A stretch of DNA of 64,000 bases from an uncultured Bacteroidales bacterium (GTDB lineage: Bacteria; Bacteroidota; Bacteroidia; Bacteroidales; Bacteroidaceae): NCBI GenBank assembly GCA_902778265.1, contig CACYXI010000037.1, positions 1 to 64,000 on the forward strand, given 5' to 3'. How positions within the stretch are numbered: position 1 is the first letter of the stretch; each line of letters starts with the position of its first letter. A program made the translations under genes and the position numbers. Shown here in pieces: positions 51,448 to 60,120 of this stretch. A model generated the notes under the pieces. It was not told where the DNA came from and made no database searches. It was given only the letters and a program-made list of their open reading frames with translations.

Positions 51448-52608
51448 TTACTTTACCACCTGTCGCGGGAAATACTCGAACAGTTTCTGGTTTTCGCGTA
51501 GTTCCTTGATACTAAGGTCAGTACGTACATAGCCCTTCCAAGAGGCATTGTATGCCTTGAATGGTTCGCCCTCTGGCACAATATAGTTGATTGTGCTGAT
51601 TGTAGGCGGAATAGGCTCGTAGATCTCAACGATAGCGAAATGGTCGCCCGACATGCCCTGAACCCAGAAACATGTGTTGTTAGGGAAATCTACCACACCC
51701 TTGCACTTATACTGACGCCCTGCATTGTCAATCAGTATGTTGGCGCCACCTCTGCCGAAATACTCCCTACGCCAATTCATCTCTGTGGCAAGAGCAAGAT
51801 AAGTAGCTTCTGGAGTTATCCAAATAGCCATCGTACTCTCATCTGTCGGCTTAATGAGGTGCACATCAGTATATTCTGACCACGTAAAGAAGTTGTCCTT
51901 GTCATAATTCTTTGCCTCTGCCACGAGGGTTGGCTTATGAAATTGAGGAACATTGTCGTAACCATCCTTTTTCCCGTTAGCCAACGATGATCCAGACGAA
52001 TTACGGTTCAACTCCACGTTCCAACCTCTCAACTGCCAGTTTGGTACACCATAGATGGCAATCTTACGAGCACTTTCTGGCAGTTTCGGGAAGTAGATCT
52101 TGAAATCAAGCATCTGTCCCTTCTTGCCCTTTATGCCAAAGCGCTTGTAGTAGCAGTCAGGCTCTGTTCGTCTGGCTCTATAGGTGATGCCCGTCTCCTT
52201 GTCAAGTATTCCACCCTCTTCGTCAGTCAGCCAAAAGTTAGTCACGATATCTGCCGGCATACGGAAATAGCAATGCAACACAGTCTCATTGTCCTCCTCG
52301 ATCAACTGCCAAATCATAGGTGCGAATGGCCTATCCTTTTGGTTTTCATCAAATCCAGGAAGCAAACTCTCTATGTCATCGATAGTAGGTACATTCTCTA
52401 CCATCAGACCAGAATCCTCAAACCAGTCATCCTTCTCGGTTCTATTCCATACCGCAGTAGATTTCTTTGACTTCTTATCTATAGTAACCGTAGGATTCGG
52501 AACCCATACTCCACCATTTGCCAGAATGGTTGCCTTCTTATCCTGTGCCTGTATCATAATACAGGCGATAGCCATAATGCTAAGGATTACGATACGTTTC
52601 ATAGTCAT
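51448..52608 (-). CDS. secreted protein of the sigma-factor operon, unknown function
   Basis: 386 residues with a signal peptide (1-22, ending MIQAQ). No domain recognised; Trp- and Asp-rich, probably beta-sandwich (WVPNPTVTIDKKSKKSTAVW near the start, WVQGMSGDHFAIVEIYEPIP near 325). The ATG overlaps the stop of the anti-sigma-like gene by 4 bp (ATGA), so it is translationally coupled and is presumably the effector of this envelope-stress or surface-sensing cassette. Confidence 0.75.
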   Translation of the reverse strand: MTMKRIVILSIMAIACIMIQAQDKKATILANGGVWVPNPTVTIDKKSKKSTAVWNRTEKDDWFEDSGLMVENVPTIDDIESLLPGFDENQKDRPFAPMIWQLIEEDNETVLHCYFRMPADIVTNFWLTDEEGGILDKETGITYRARRTEPDCYYKRFGIKGKKGQMLDFKIYFPKLPESARKIAIYGVPNWQLRGWNVELNRNSSGSSLANGKKDGYDNVPQFHKPTLVAEAKNYDKDNFFTWSEYTDVHLIKPTDESTMAIWITPEATYLALATEMNWRREYFGRGGANILIDNAGRQYKCKGVVDFPNNTCFWVQGMSGDHFAIVEIYEPIPPTISTINYIVPEGEPFKAYNASWKGYVRTDLSIKELRENQKLFEYFPRQVVK

Positions 52609-53513
52609 ATCTTTTTTGTTTTGTTGTTAATACTATTTATATGCATGAGCTCATTGCGATATTCTTGATAACAAGCCGACGACTCCGTGACTCCGATAGG
52701 CGCATTGGTACCATAGAGCAGGATCCGACCGTTGATACGCTCTGCAATCCAGCGGTATTGCAGTTTGCGGCGCATATCCTTCAGTTCAAAAAGGAACTGC
52801 TGGTGCGAGAAGTTCAGACGATAGCCTGGTGTCTCGCTCTTATACCAACATGCCACTTGCAACAGACGTGCAAAGACGTCGATCTCCTTCTTGTCAGGAA
52901 AAACATACACGGTACTTACCATATTAGAGTCATTAGATGCAGAACATTTCAGCTCGCCTTGCCTAACGTTATAGAAGTCTGCCAACTTGGCAATAAATTC
53001 GTCAACACGAGCAGGATCCTGATATGGAATGGTGTCATTCTTATGCTCATTGGCAGCATAGTGAATGTTAGGATCGCTCAGCGGTTCTGTTTCATGAGGC
53101 GCAGCTATCTGTTCGTTGCCTACAATCTCTTGATTTATGGTCTGTGGAGAGGCTGTACGCTGTCTGTTAAGTGAAACCGGGATGTGGGGCTCAGTTGTTT
53201 CTTCCTGTTTCTTTTGAACCTCACTTCCCTTTTCCACCTTAGCCACCTCTCGGCTTGGCTTTACCGTAGCTTCTGCCAAGAGAGGCTTTCTTAGTTCGTC
53301 ATCTTTATGCAACATTGTAAAGCCTATACCTACCATTATCAATACACATGCCGCTGCTGCAACCCACCTCCATTGGTGTCTTGACTTGGCTACAGGCTTT
53401 GCATCCAGTCGCTCTTCCATCTTGGCCATGAAGTCGGCTGGCAATTGCGGCACGTCTGAGTATTTGCGTCTCAGAGCCTCGCGTAGGTCCGTGTCCTTAT
53501 ATATCTTGTTCAT
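52605..53513 (-). CDS. anti-sigma-like single-pass membrane protein
   Basis: 302 residues. Cytoplasmic N-terminus of about 50 residues, one membrane helix at about 50-66 (WVAAAACVLIMVGIGFTML), then a charged low-complexity periplasmic linker and a C-terminal folded part (about 180-290). The position right after the ECF sigma gene (3 bp) and the topology are those of anti-sigma factors. The usual zinc-binding anti-sigma motif is absent, so the sigma-binding part would be of another type. Confidence 0.7.
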   Translation of the reverse strand: MNKIYKDTDLREALRRKYSDVPQLPADFMAKMEERLDAKPVAKSRHQWRWVAAAACVLIMVGIGFTMLHKDDELRKPLLAEATVKPSREVAKVEKGSEVQKKQEETTEPHIPVSLNRQRTASPQTINQEIVGNEQIAAPHETEPLSDPNIHYAANEHKNDTIPYQDPARVDEFIAKLADFYNVRQGELKCSASNDSNMVSTVYVFPDKKEIDVFARLLQVACWYKSETPGYRLNFSHQQFLFELKDMRRKLQYRWIAERINGRILLYGTNAPIGVTESSACYQEYRNELMHINSINNKTKKI

Positions 53514-53516
53514 CTG

Positions 53517-54068
53517 TTATTGCTTCAGTTGTTTGTATAGTTTCTTGCGCGTCCTGTACAGACGATTGGCAAGCGGTTTTGCTTCTATGCCCGTGATGTA
53601 GGCAATCTCTGTTAGCGGACGGTCTTCGAAGTAGTAGAGCGTCAGCAGCAACCGTTCTTCATCAGGCAGTTGGTCTATCAGCATCTGTAACCGTTCGATG
53701 TTCTCTTCACAACCAGAGGACAGTTCCTCTTCCAGTAGCTCGTCGCCGATGTCTGTCTGCCACGCCCTATCATCTTCTATCGAGACTATCACCGGATGGC
53801 GCCGTTTTAGGAAGTCGAGCGTCAGTCGGTAGGCGATGCGGCAGAGCCAGGTAGAGAGCGATGCCTTGCGCGAATCATAGCTGTCGATATGGGCAAAGGC
53901 TCGGAGAAAAGCATCTTGCATTAGCTCTTGAGCATCCATCACGTCAGTCACCTGTCGCACTATCATAGCAAAGACACGCTCCGCATAGCGACGGACCATC
54001 TCGGTCTGCCCCTCACGTTGTCCCCTGCTGACGGCATCTATGATTTCAGTCTCTGTCAGAGCACTCAT
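53517..54068 (-). CDS. ECF-family RNA polymerase sigma factor
   Basis: 183 residues. Sigma region 2 (about 20-90; DAQELMQDAFLRAFAHIDSY, STWLCRIAYRLTLDFLKRR) and region 4 (about 128-180; LPDEERLLLTLYYFEDRPLT, then IAYITGIEAKPLANRLYRTR). It heads an operon of sigma, membrane anti-sigma and secreted protein. An extracytoplasmic signal is likely relayed by the next gene product. The 5' side lies against word-array palindrome D with no clear own promoter. Confidence 0.92.
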   Translation of the reverse strand: MSALTETEIIDAVSRGQREGQTEMVRRYAERVFAMIVRQVTDVMDAQELMQDAFLRAFAHIDSYDSRKASLSTWLCRIAYRLTLDFLKRRHPVIVSIEDDRAWQTDIGDELLEEELSSGCEENIERLQMLIDQLPDEERLLLTLYYFEDRPLTEIAYITGIEAKPLANRLYRTRKKLYKQLKQ

Positions 54069-54217
54069 TCGGTTCTTCTGTTTACTTGTTATACGATAGA
54101 TTTAGGAAAATATCTCGCATCTTGAGCGATTTTTTTTCGATTTTTTCAATTTTTTCTTCTTTTCACGCCTATTTCCCTATAAAAAATCGTCAGAAAACCA
54201 CCAAAATGCAATGTCGA

Positions 54218-54512
54218 GATTGCAAGTGAGATTTTTTTTAGAATTTTGCACAAACATGTACATGGTGGGTAAAAACGAGGGTAAAGACATTGAAAATGAG
54301 ATTGTTAAGAGCATGTACATGATGGTCAAACATGTACATGACATGTACATGAGTTGTCATGCTTTAATTGTGAATCCGTCATGTACATATTATGTATATG
54401 TTAGGCAAACATGTACATGCACAGAATCATCTGATATACAGCGCGTTGAGCATCAAAACACCCCTTCATGTACATGTTTGTACAAAATTCAAAAAAAAAT
54501 CGCACTTGTAAT
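54218..54512. repeat. word-array palindrome D (CATGTACATG)
   Basis: Six exact CATGTACATG palindromes (54255, 54312, 54331, 54342, 54410, 54467) and two with mismatches (54380, 54391) are enclosed by about 46-bp inverted arms (54218-54264 and 54467-54512, few mismatches). An ORF across it (54211-54630) has the composition of the repeat and is not a gene. Confidence 0.9.
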
Positions 54513-54635
54513 CCAAACATTGCAAAAACGCATTGTATTACAACTATTAGATACAGGCGAAACGGGTGCAGCCAATAGACCGCCGATTATGTTTCTTTTC
54601 TTCATGTTAAAATATAATATTATTGTTTAGGATAG

Positions 54636-54666
54636 CAAAGGTACGAAAAAACGATGAAAACCCAAA
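54636..54666 (-). promoter_or_regulatory. promoter firing into palindrome D
   Basis: On the minus strand, TTTG (54666-54663), exactly 19 bases, TACCTTTG (54643-54636). It predicts an RNA starting near 54630 that runs through palindrome D. A 38-codon ORF (54605-54489; MKKRNIIGGLLAAPVSPVSN start) lies at its beginning. Whether the RNA continues into the sigma-factor gene at 54068 is open. Confidence 0.75.
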
Positions 54667-54767
54667 CATTTTTCATGAAAAACAATCGATTTCACTCAAA
54701 AATAGTAATCCAGCCTATCACGCATTTTGAAAATTCTAACATTAATATTTTTCAGAACAAAGAAAAA

Positions 54768-54915
54768 TAAAAATTAATGCGATATTAATGTGGAATTCAT
54801 GAGAACTTGCTTTAGCTTGATGAGCTTCAGCGAATAATTAATGTTGGCTCACGAAGTGAAAACATATAATATCGCATTAATAACACATTAATTCCGCATT
54901 AATTTTTAATTGTAC
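54768..54915. repeat. ATTAATGCGATATTA palindrome
   Basis: AAAAATTAATGCGATATTAA (54768 onward) faces ATTCCGCATTAATTTTTAAT (to 54909). Inverted relative of 48267-48410, sharing also CTCACGAAGTGA and GCTTTAGCTTG in the middle. Confidence 0.8.
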
Positions 54916-54954
54916 AGGTCGTTTTTTTCTAGTCCCTCTGCATTTTCTTTTGCC

Positions 54955-55060
54955 TCCACTCTTCCTTCGCTTATCCTTCGCTTCTAATTCGCTTCTAATC
55001 CGTTCCGAAAAATGGGACTTACAACGGATTTGCAACGGAATTACAACGGTATCACATAGG
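54955..55060. repeat. TTCGCTTCTAATCCG / CGGATTTGCAACGG word array
   Basis: Tandem CTTCGCTTCTAATTCGCTTC words then the complementary-type words ACGGATTTGCAACGGAATTA. Same word style as 14347-14395 and 37983-38065. A GCAAAGACACGAAGTCGCAA copy follows at 55073-55100. Confidence 0.65.
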
Positions 55061-55121
55061 AAGTGGGAAATAAAACGCAAAGACACGAAGTCGCAAAGAA
55101 AAATTAACGTGAGTTATTTTT

Positions 55122-56303
55122 CTATTCCCCATAGATTTCTTTTAGTTTCGCTTTCAACTTATCAGCCTTGTCACTACCAGAACCACGATAGACTATTTTT
55201 CCTGATGAATCGATGAGGACTGTCGTTGGGAAAGCGGTGATATTGAAACTATTAACCACGCTATTTTCGTCACTACCCAATTGGCAAACATGCGTCCAGT
55301 CCATGTTATGCTCTTTGATAAGTTGTTTCAACTTCGGTAAATCGTTCAGACTTCTCTCGGAGGCTATGCTTACAAGATTCAACGATGGATAACGCTTATG
55401 AATTTCCACGAGTTCAGGAACAAGAGCGATACACGGATTGCACCACGTTCCCCAGAAATCGAGCAACGTGTAGCCTTTTCCAAGAGTAACCTTTTTGCCC
55501 TTAATATCCTTTACTGCAATTTCAGGAGCACGGAATCCTTCGAAAGGACATGACGGCATCGTCTCATATGTGAGTGGTGTGATGCTGATCTTGCATTGCT
55601 GTCGGCTGTAATATATGTTTTGATATCTGAAAATCAAGCTATCGAGGATAATCGGAAATTTCACTTCTCTCAGTAAATCATTATGAAACAACATCTTTGC
55701 AATATCGTCACTATTTGCAGGAATGGAGTCAGTAATTGCAAATTTCGTTTTCATATCCAATGAGCTGATGTAATAAGTCTTACCATGATATTCGAAAGAG
55801 CCAACAAACAAATCATGAATATACATCATTGGGACAAACTCATCAAATGCAAATTGGCTGGTTATCACAGATCCCTTTCCACGCTTAGCCTTTCCATTCA
55901 ATTGAATATCAGGAGCTATCCAAATGTCACCGTATCGCTGAGGAACGAACGAGCGATTCTCGTAAATCTGATTGCGTGTGAAGTAATAATGATAGTCGTT
56001 TGAGAAATCCTTGTCTTTATCCATATCAAACACACAGTAGTACCAATCCTTCCGCTCATCATCACGAGCTAAGAGACAAACAACATCTTGCTGTCTATAA
56101 AGGCGGAAAGAGGTTGTATCAGTCGGCAGACCTTTAAATTCATCATTCGGGATCATGTACATAAACACCTTGGTACCAATATTGTTTTGCACTCTCAGTT
56201 CCATCCCAACGCTAAGAGTGTCAGTGGTTTGAGCCTTAACAATGGCTGTGGATGCGTTGAGCATACAGAGCATAATGAGTAGTGAAAATACAGTTTTAGT
56301 CAT
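55122..56303 (-). CDS. TlpA-like thiol-disulfide reductase
   Basis: 393 residues: signal peptide (1-24, ending KAQ), an unrecognised N-terminal domain (about 25-240), and a TlpA/thioredoxin domain (about 255-393) with TLLDFWGTWCNPCIALVPEL, active site CNPC, and the cis-Pro region AFPTTVLIDSSGKIV. Periplasmic redox protein, similar in plan to 48500-50527 but shorter. Possible roles are cytochrome maturation or envelope stress; the substrate is unknown. Confidence 0.88.
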   Translation of the reverse strand: MTKTVFSLLIMLCMLNASTAIVKAQTTDTLSVGMELRVQNNIGTKVFMYMIPNDEFKGLPTDTTSFRLYRQQDVVCLLARDDERKDWYYCVFDMDKDKDFSNDYHYYFTRNQIYENRSFVPQRYGDIWIAPDIQLNGKAKRGKGSVITSQFAFDEFVPMMYIHDLFVGSFEYHGKTYYISSLDMKTKFAITDSIPANSDDIAKMLFHNDLLREVKFPIILDSLIFRYQNIYYSRQQCKISITPLTYETMPSCPFEGFRAPEIAVKDIKGKKVTLGKGYTLLDFWGTWCNPCIALVPELVEIHKRYPSLNLVSIASERSLNDLPKLKQLIKEHNMDWTHVCQLGSDENSVVNSFNITAFPTTVLIDSSGKIVYRGSGSDKADKLKAKLKEIYGE

Positions 56304-56379
56304 TTTACGATTAATTCTTTAATAATAATGTTTTTGGATTTTTTCGTCTTTATGTTTTTGGCTGCAAGGATTATTTTTT

Positions 56380-56462
56380 GAACACGAAAAGCACAAAATT
56401 AATGAAAATTCCGTAAATTTCGTGTTCAGAAAAATTCTTTGCGACTTCGCGTCTTTGCGTTC
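56380..56462. repeat. hairpin and GCAAAG-type repeat before TlpA-like gene
   Basis: GAACACGAAA (56380-56389) pairs with TTTCGTGTTC (56418-56427); a TTGCGACTTCGCGTCTTTGC copy follows. The A-run/T-run is on the wrong side for a terminator of mnmA. Confidence 0.6.
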
Positions 56463-56476
56463 TAATAGAAAAAGCT

Positions 56477-57583
56477 TTACTTCAGCACAATCTCGCCTGA
56501 ACCATAGCAGCGGCGATGCTGTTCGTCATAGATAACGCAGAACTGACCGGGAGCAACGCCGTGTATAGGCTTTGCAGACTTTATAAGATAGGTTCCATCA
56601 CCTGCATCTGAGATTGTAGCATGATTGTAATCTGCCGTATGACGGATTTTGAAGGTAATATCAACAGTACCGCCTTCAGCAAGGAAAGGAGCGGTGAGGA
56701 GATGTAAATCGTGAATATAAAACTCTGAGCTATAGGCAGATTCTGGGTCGTAGCCGTGTGAGAGATAGATGATGTTGTTCTTGATATCCTTCTTGATAAC
56801 GAACCAAGGACCACCACCAAAGCCGAGACCTTTTCGCTGACCTATGGTACAGAACCAATGTCCTTTGTGCTTGCCCACAAACTTACCAGTCTCAATATCA
56901 ATGGCATCACCCTCCCATTCACCGAGATAGCGACGCAGATAGTCGTTATAGTTTATCTTGCCAAGGAAACAGATACCCTGAGAGTCCTTTCGCTTGGCAT
57001 TTATCAGATGATTCTCCTCCGCAATACGGCGAACCTCATCCTTGTGCATGTGACCGATAGGGAAAACCGCTTTCTTCAACTGCCAATCGTAGATCTGGGC
57101 AAGGAAGTCTGTCTGGTCTTTCACAGGATCAGGAGAGGTAACGAGCCATTTCCTACCCTCCTCATCAATCTCGGTCTGGGCATAGTGACCAGTAGCGATA
57201 TAGTCGTATTCATACCCACGCTTCTCATAGAAAGCCCCGAACTTTATCAGTCGGTTGCACATCACATCAGGATTAGGCGTAAAACCGTTCTTCACCTTAT
57301 CCATTGTGTATTTCGTAACCTTATCCCAATACTCCTGATGGCAATCAACTATTTCGAGTTTGCAACCATACTTTTGGCACAGGGCTGTAGCCATTTCCAG
57401 ATCCTCTTCGGAAGTACAGTCCCAATCCTCCTTCTCCTCTGGACCAATCTTGATATAAAAGCAATCAGGTTTCAGTCCTTCGGAGCATAGCACGTGAAGA
57501 ACAACGGCAGAATCGACTCCACCGCTCAACAAAAGCGCTATACTATGCCCTTCAAGGGCTTTTCCTAACTCCTTATTATTCAT
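56477..57583 (-). CDS. mnmA: tRNA-specific 2-thiouridylase
   Basis: Makes 2-thiouridine at the wobble base of tRNA-Lys, -Glu and -Gln. 368 residues. PP-loop LLSGGVDSAVVLHVL (about 18-32), the first catalytic Cys in PNPDVMCNRLIKFGAF, the second in QGICFLGKINYNDYL, and the C-terminal barrel ending RRCYGSGEIVL. The SGG-D-S motif is intact. It lies 14 bp after rsgA, last in the rsmA-frr-rsgA-mnmA group. Confidence 0.96.
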   Translation of the reverse strand: MNNKELGKALEGHSIALLLSGGVDSAVVLHVLCSEGLKPDCFYIKIGPEEKEDWDCTSEEDLEMATALCQKYGCKLEIVDCHQEYWDKVTKYTMDKVKNGFTPNPDVMCNRLIKFGAFYEKRGYEYDYIATGHYAQTEIDEEGRKWLVTSPDPVKDQTDFLAQIYDWQLKKAVFPIGHMHKDEVRRIAEENHLINAKRKDSQGICFLGKINYNDYLRRYLGEWEGDAIDIETGKFVGKHKGHWFCTIGQRKGLGFGGGPWFVIKKDIKNNIIYLSHGYDPESAYSSEFYIHDLHLLTAPFLAEGGTVDITFKIRHTADYNHATISDAGDGTYLIKSAKPIHGVAPGQFCVIYDEQHRRCYGSGEIVLK

Positions 57584-57597
57584 TTTTAATTTTTCAT

Positions 57598-58563
57598 TTA
57601 ATATGCCGGCCTATACTTCCCTTCCTCCTTATCATTCAGCATGGAGATATAGGAGTTGTATCTTGAAAGCGCGATAAGATGATCCTCAACAGCCTTTAAT
57701 ACGGCACATCCAGGCTCATGGGTATGGGTGCAGTTTCCGAAACGGCAATCAGCCGAGAACTTGAAAATCTCCTTGAAATAAGAGCATATCTCTTCTGGTT
57801 CCATATCAAAAGTACCAAAGCCACGTATTCCTGGAGTATCAATAACCCATGAAGGCTTTTCGGCAGTTGATGACGGTAACGGAATCATCTCAGAGAATGT
57901 CGTGGTATGCTGACCTGTATCGTGAGCATCAGAAATCTCGGCAGTCCTGAGATTGATACCAGGAATGAGCTGATTTAGAAGCGTACTCTTCCCCACTCCA
58001 CTATTTCCGCTGAACAACGTCACCTTGCCGTCGAGCATAGGACGCAGTTCATCCACTCCTTCGCCAGTCTCGGCAGAAAGGGCTACACATTCATAGCCTA
58101 TGGTGCGATAGAGAGTCATCATCATTTCCAGATACCTCAGTTCGTCCTCAGAAAGAATATCCTTCTTATTGAAGACAAGGATAACAGGCACGCGATAAGC
58201 CTCAGCAGAAGCGAGGAATCGGTCTATGAACGTCGTAGAAGTTTCTGGATGAGAGATTGTTACCACGAGGCAAGCCTGGTCCACATTAGCAGCGATGATA
58301 TGGCTCTGCTTGGATAGATTAGTGGATTTACGAATGATATAGTTACGACGATCATCAATAGCCGTAATCCAGTAAGCCACCTCAGTACCTTCTCCAGAGG
58401 TAGAACCTTCCGAAACAGACACAAGGTCACCCACAGCCACCGGATTGGTACTGCGGATGCCCTTGAGCCTAAAGTTTCCTTTTATCTTGCAGTCTATTGT
58501 CTCGCCCTCATCAGTAAGGACCGTGTACCAATAGCCTGTATTCTTTATTACGAGTCCGTGCAT
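57598..58563 (-). CDS. rsgA: ribosome small subunit-dependent GTPase A
   Basis: 30S maturation GTPase with circularly permuted G domain. 321 residues. OB-fold N terminus (about 1-75), G4 FNKKD, G1 [16 protein letters not shown]3 DTPGIRGFG, and the C-terminal zinc site [16 protein letters not shown]. The ATG directly abuts the frr stop (TAAATG). Confidence 0.96.
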   Translation of the reverse strand: MHGLVIKNTGYWYTVLTDEGETIDCKIKGNFRLKGIRSTNPVAVGDLVSVSEGSTSGEGTEVAYWITAIDDRRNYIIRKSTNLSKQSHIIAANVDQACLVVTISHPETSTTFIDRFLASAEAYRVPVILVFNKKDILSEDELRYLEMMMTLYRTIGYECVALSAETGEGVDELRPMLDGKVTLFSGNSGVGKSTLLNQLIPGINLRTAEISDAHDTGQHTTTFSEMIPLPSSTAEKPSWVIDTPGIRGFGTFDMEPEEICSYFKEIFKFSADCRFGNCTHTHEPGCAVLKAVEDHLIALSRYNSYISMLNDKEEGKYRPAY

Positions 58564-59154
58564 TTAGACGGTCATGATTTCCTTGGTCTTGTCATCAAGC
58601 ATAGCATCGATCTTAGCGATGTACTTATCGTGCAGCTTCTGCAAGTCGTTCTCTGCATCCTTCTCTACATCCTCAGAAAGACCGTCCTTGATAGCCTTCT
58701 TCAACTTATCCTTGATCTCAGCACGAGCATTACGAACACCAACCTTAGCCTTCTCACCAATCTTGTTACACTGCTTAACGAGGTCGCGACGACGCTCCTC
58801 TGTTGGCTGTGGAATACCGAGACGGATGATCTCACCGTTATTCTCAGGTGTGATGCCTACGTCAGAATCCATGATACCCTTCTCTATTTCACGGATCTGC
58901 TTCTTATCAAAAGGCTTGATAGCAATGGTACGGGCATCAGGAGTAGTAACGCTTGCCACCTGATTGAGAGGTACCATCATACCGTATGATTCTACACGAA
59001 CGCCACTTACGATAGCCACATTGGCTCTACCGGCGCGAATCTTAGCGAGGGACTCATCGAGATACATTGCTGCCATCTCCATCTGCTCCTCAGCTTCCAT
59101 TAGGGTTTCTTTTTGTTTTCCGGATATTCCGGACAATCCGGAGATTCCGGGCAT
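58564..59154 (-). CDS. frr: ribosome recycling factor
   Basis: Splits post-termination ribosomes with EF-G. Conserved stretches MEMAAMYLDESLAKIRAGRA, VTTPDARTIAIKPFDK, ENNGEIIRLGIPQPTEERRR and the terminal KEIMTV. Two starts are possible. The ATG at 59100 shares bases with the rsmA stop (TAATG) but drops the conserved KxxL segment. The ATG at 59154 keeps it (KQKETLMEAEEQ) but adds a Gly/Ser-Ile leader made by a 9-bp repeat that also codes for the rsmA tail. I favour 59154 weakly. Confidence 0.9.
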   Translation of the reverse strand: MPGISGLSGISGKQKETLMEAEEQMEMAAMYLDESLAKIRAGRANVAIVSGVRVESYGMMVPLNQVASVTTPDARTIAIKPFDKKQIREIEKGIMDSDVGITPENNGEIIRLGIPQPTEERRRDLVKQCNKIGEKAKVGVRNARAEIKDKLKKAIKDGLSEDVEKDAENDLQKLHDKYIAKIDAMLDDKTKEIMTV

Positions 59155-59981
59155 TCCGGTATTTCCGGCAATTCCGGAGAATTGCTCCCCGCCAGTTCCT
59201 TCTCCACAAGATTCGTCAGCTCAACGAACTGCTGAACGGTAAGCTGCTCTGGGCGCTTTGTCATCAACTCATGCTCGAAGAACTCTGGCCTTGCAGCATT
59301 GTCACCATTGAAAATCTGGCGAAGCGATACTCTGAGCATTTTCCTACGCTGATTGAAAGTAGTCTTCACTACCCTCTTGAACAGAGCCTCATCACATCCA
59401 AGATCCGTAACCTTGTTGCGAGTCATGCGGATAACGGCACTCTTCACCTTTGGAGGCGGATTGAACACATGCTCGTCAACCGTAAAGAGATACTCTGTAT
59501 CATACCAAGCCTGAATCAATACCGACAAGATGCCGTAAGCCTTATTTCCAGGCTCAGAGGCAATACGAAGGGCTACCTCCCTCTGAATCATACCAGTACA
59601 ACAAGGAATGAGTTCCTTGTTATCCAGCATTTTGAAGAATATCTGCGAAGAAATGTCGTAAGGATAGTTGCCCGTAAGAACGAACTGCCTACCACCAAAT
59701 ACTTCATTCAAATCCATACGCAGAAAGTCAGCACCGATGATGTTATCTCTCAAACGAGGGAAGTTCTCGTTGAGGTATGCCACCGATTCTGTATCTATTT
59801 CTACGCACTTGAACTCACGATCCTTTGGATAGAGAAACTGCGTCATAACACCCATACCAGGTCCTATCTCGAGAACAGGTATCTCGGGATAAGCATCTAC
59901 GGTATCAGCTATGCGACGCGCTATGCCAAGGTCGGTCAGGAAGTGCTGGCCTAAATTTTTCTTTGGTCTTACTTGTTTCAT
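59100..59981 (-). CDS. rsmA: 16S rRNA (adenine(1518/1519)-N6)-dimethyltransferase
   Basis: KsgA. 293 residues. KNLGQHFLTDLGIARRIADT, SAM motif VLEIGPGMGVMTQFL, and catalytic LTGNYPYDISSQIFFKM. The last about 25 residues are a repeat of P-E-x triplets (PELPEIPECPESPDC) from seven copies of a 9-bp unit; typical family members end near VELTNLVEKEL. The -7 box TACCTTTG ends 9 bases before the ATG, so the mRNA is almost leaderless. First gene of the group leading to frr, rsgA and mnmA. Confidence 0.96.
   Translation of the reverse strand: MKQVRPKKNLGQHFLTDLGIARRIADTVDAYPEIPVLEIGPGMGVMTQFLYPKDREFKCVEIDTESVAYLNENFPRLRDNIIGADFLRMDLNEVFGGRQFVLTGNYPYDISSQIFFKMLDNKELIPCCTGMIQREVALRIASEPGNKAYGILSVLIQAWYDTEYLFTVDEHVFNPPPKVKSAVIRMTRNKVTDLGCDEALFKRVVKTTFNQRRKMLRVSLRQIFNGDNAARPEFFEHELMTKRPEQLTVQQFVELTNLVEKELAGSNSPELPEIPECPESPDCPEYPENKKKP
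59119..59177. repeat. 9-bp tandem repeat shared by rsmA and frr
   Basis: The core TCCGG occurs at 59119, 59128, 59137, 59146, 59155, 59164 and 59173, an exact 9-bp period over seven units. It codes P-E-x triplets in rsmA and, if the 59154 start is used, S-G-x triplets in frr. Confidence 0.95.
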
Positions 59982-59989
59982 TCAAGCGA

Positions 59990-60021
59990 CAAAGGTACAA
60001 TTAAAAAACGAAAATCCACAA
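59990..60021 (-). promoter_or_regulatory. rsmA operon promoter, nearly leaderless
   Basis: On the minus strand, TTG (60021-60019), 21 bases, TACCTTTG (59997-59990), 9 bases before the ATG at 59981. Confidence 0.65.
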
Positions 60022-60078
60022 TGAAAAGGCTAAAAAAAGTTTTTTTTCACATTTTCGACACTTTATTTATGTGTATTT

Positions 60079-60109
60079 TTGGTATTTTCCCGAAATAACA
60101 TTACCTTTG
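60079..60109 (+). promoter_or_regulatory. promoter of the flippase-like gene, nearly leaderless
   Basis: TTG (60079-60081), 20 bases, TACCTTTG (60102-60109); the ATG follows at 60121, so the leader is about 5 bases. Divergent from the rsmA promoter. Confidence 0.75.
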
Positions 60110-60120
60110 CGTGATATTAT

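Noticed and set aside
54211..54630. 139-codon ORF across the CATGTACATG array
   Set aside because: Composition follows the repeat words (Met-Tyr-Met, Cys-Thr-Cys), the strong promoter runs the other way, and no domain is visible.
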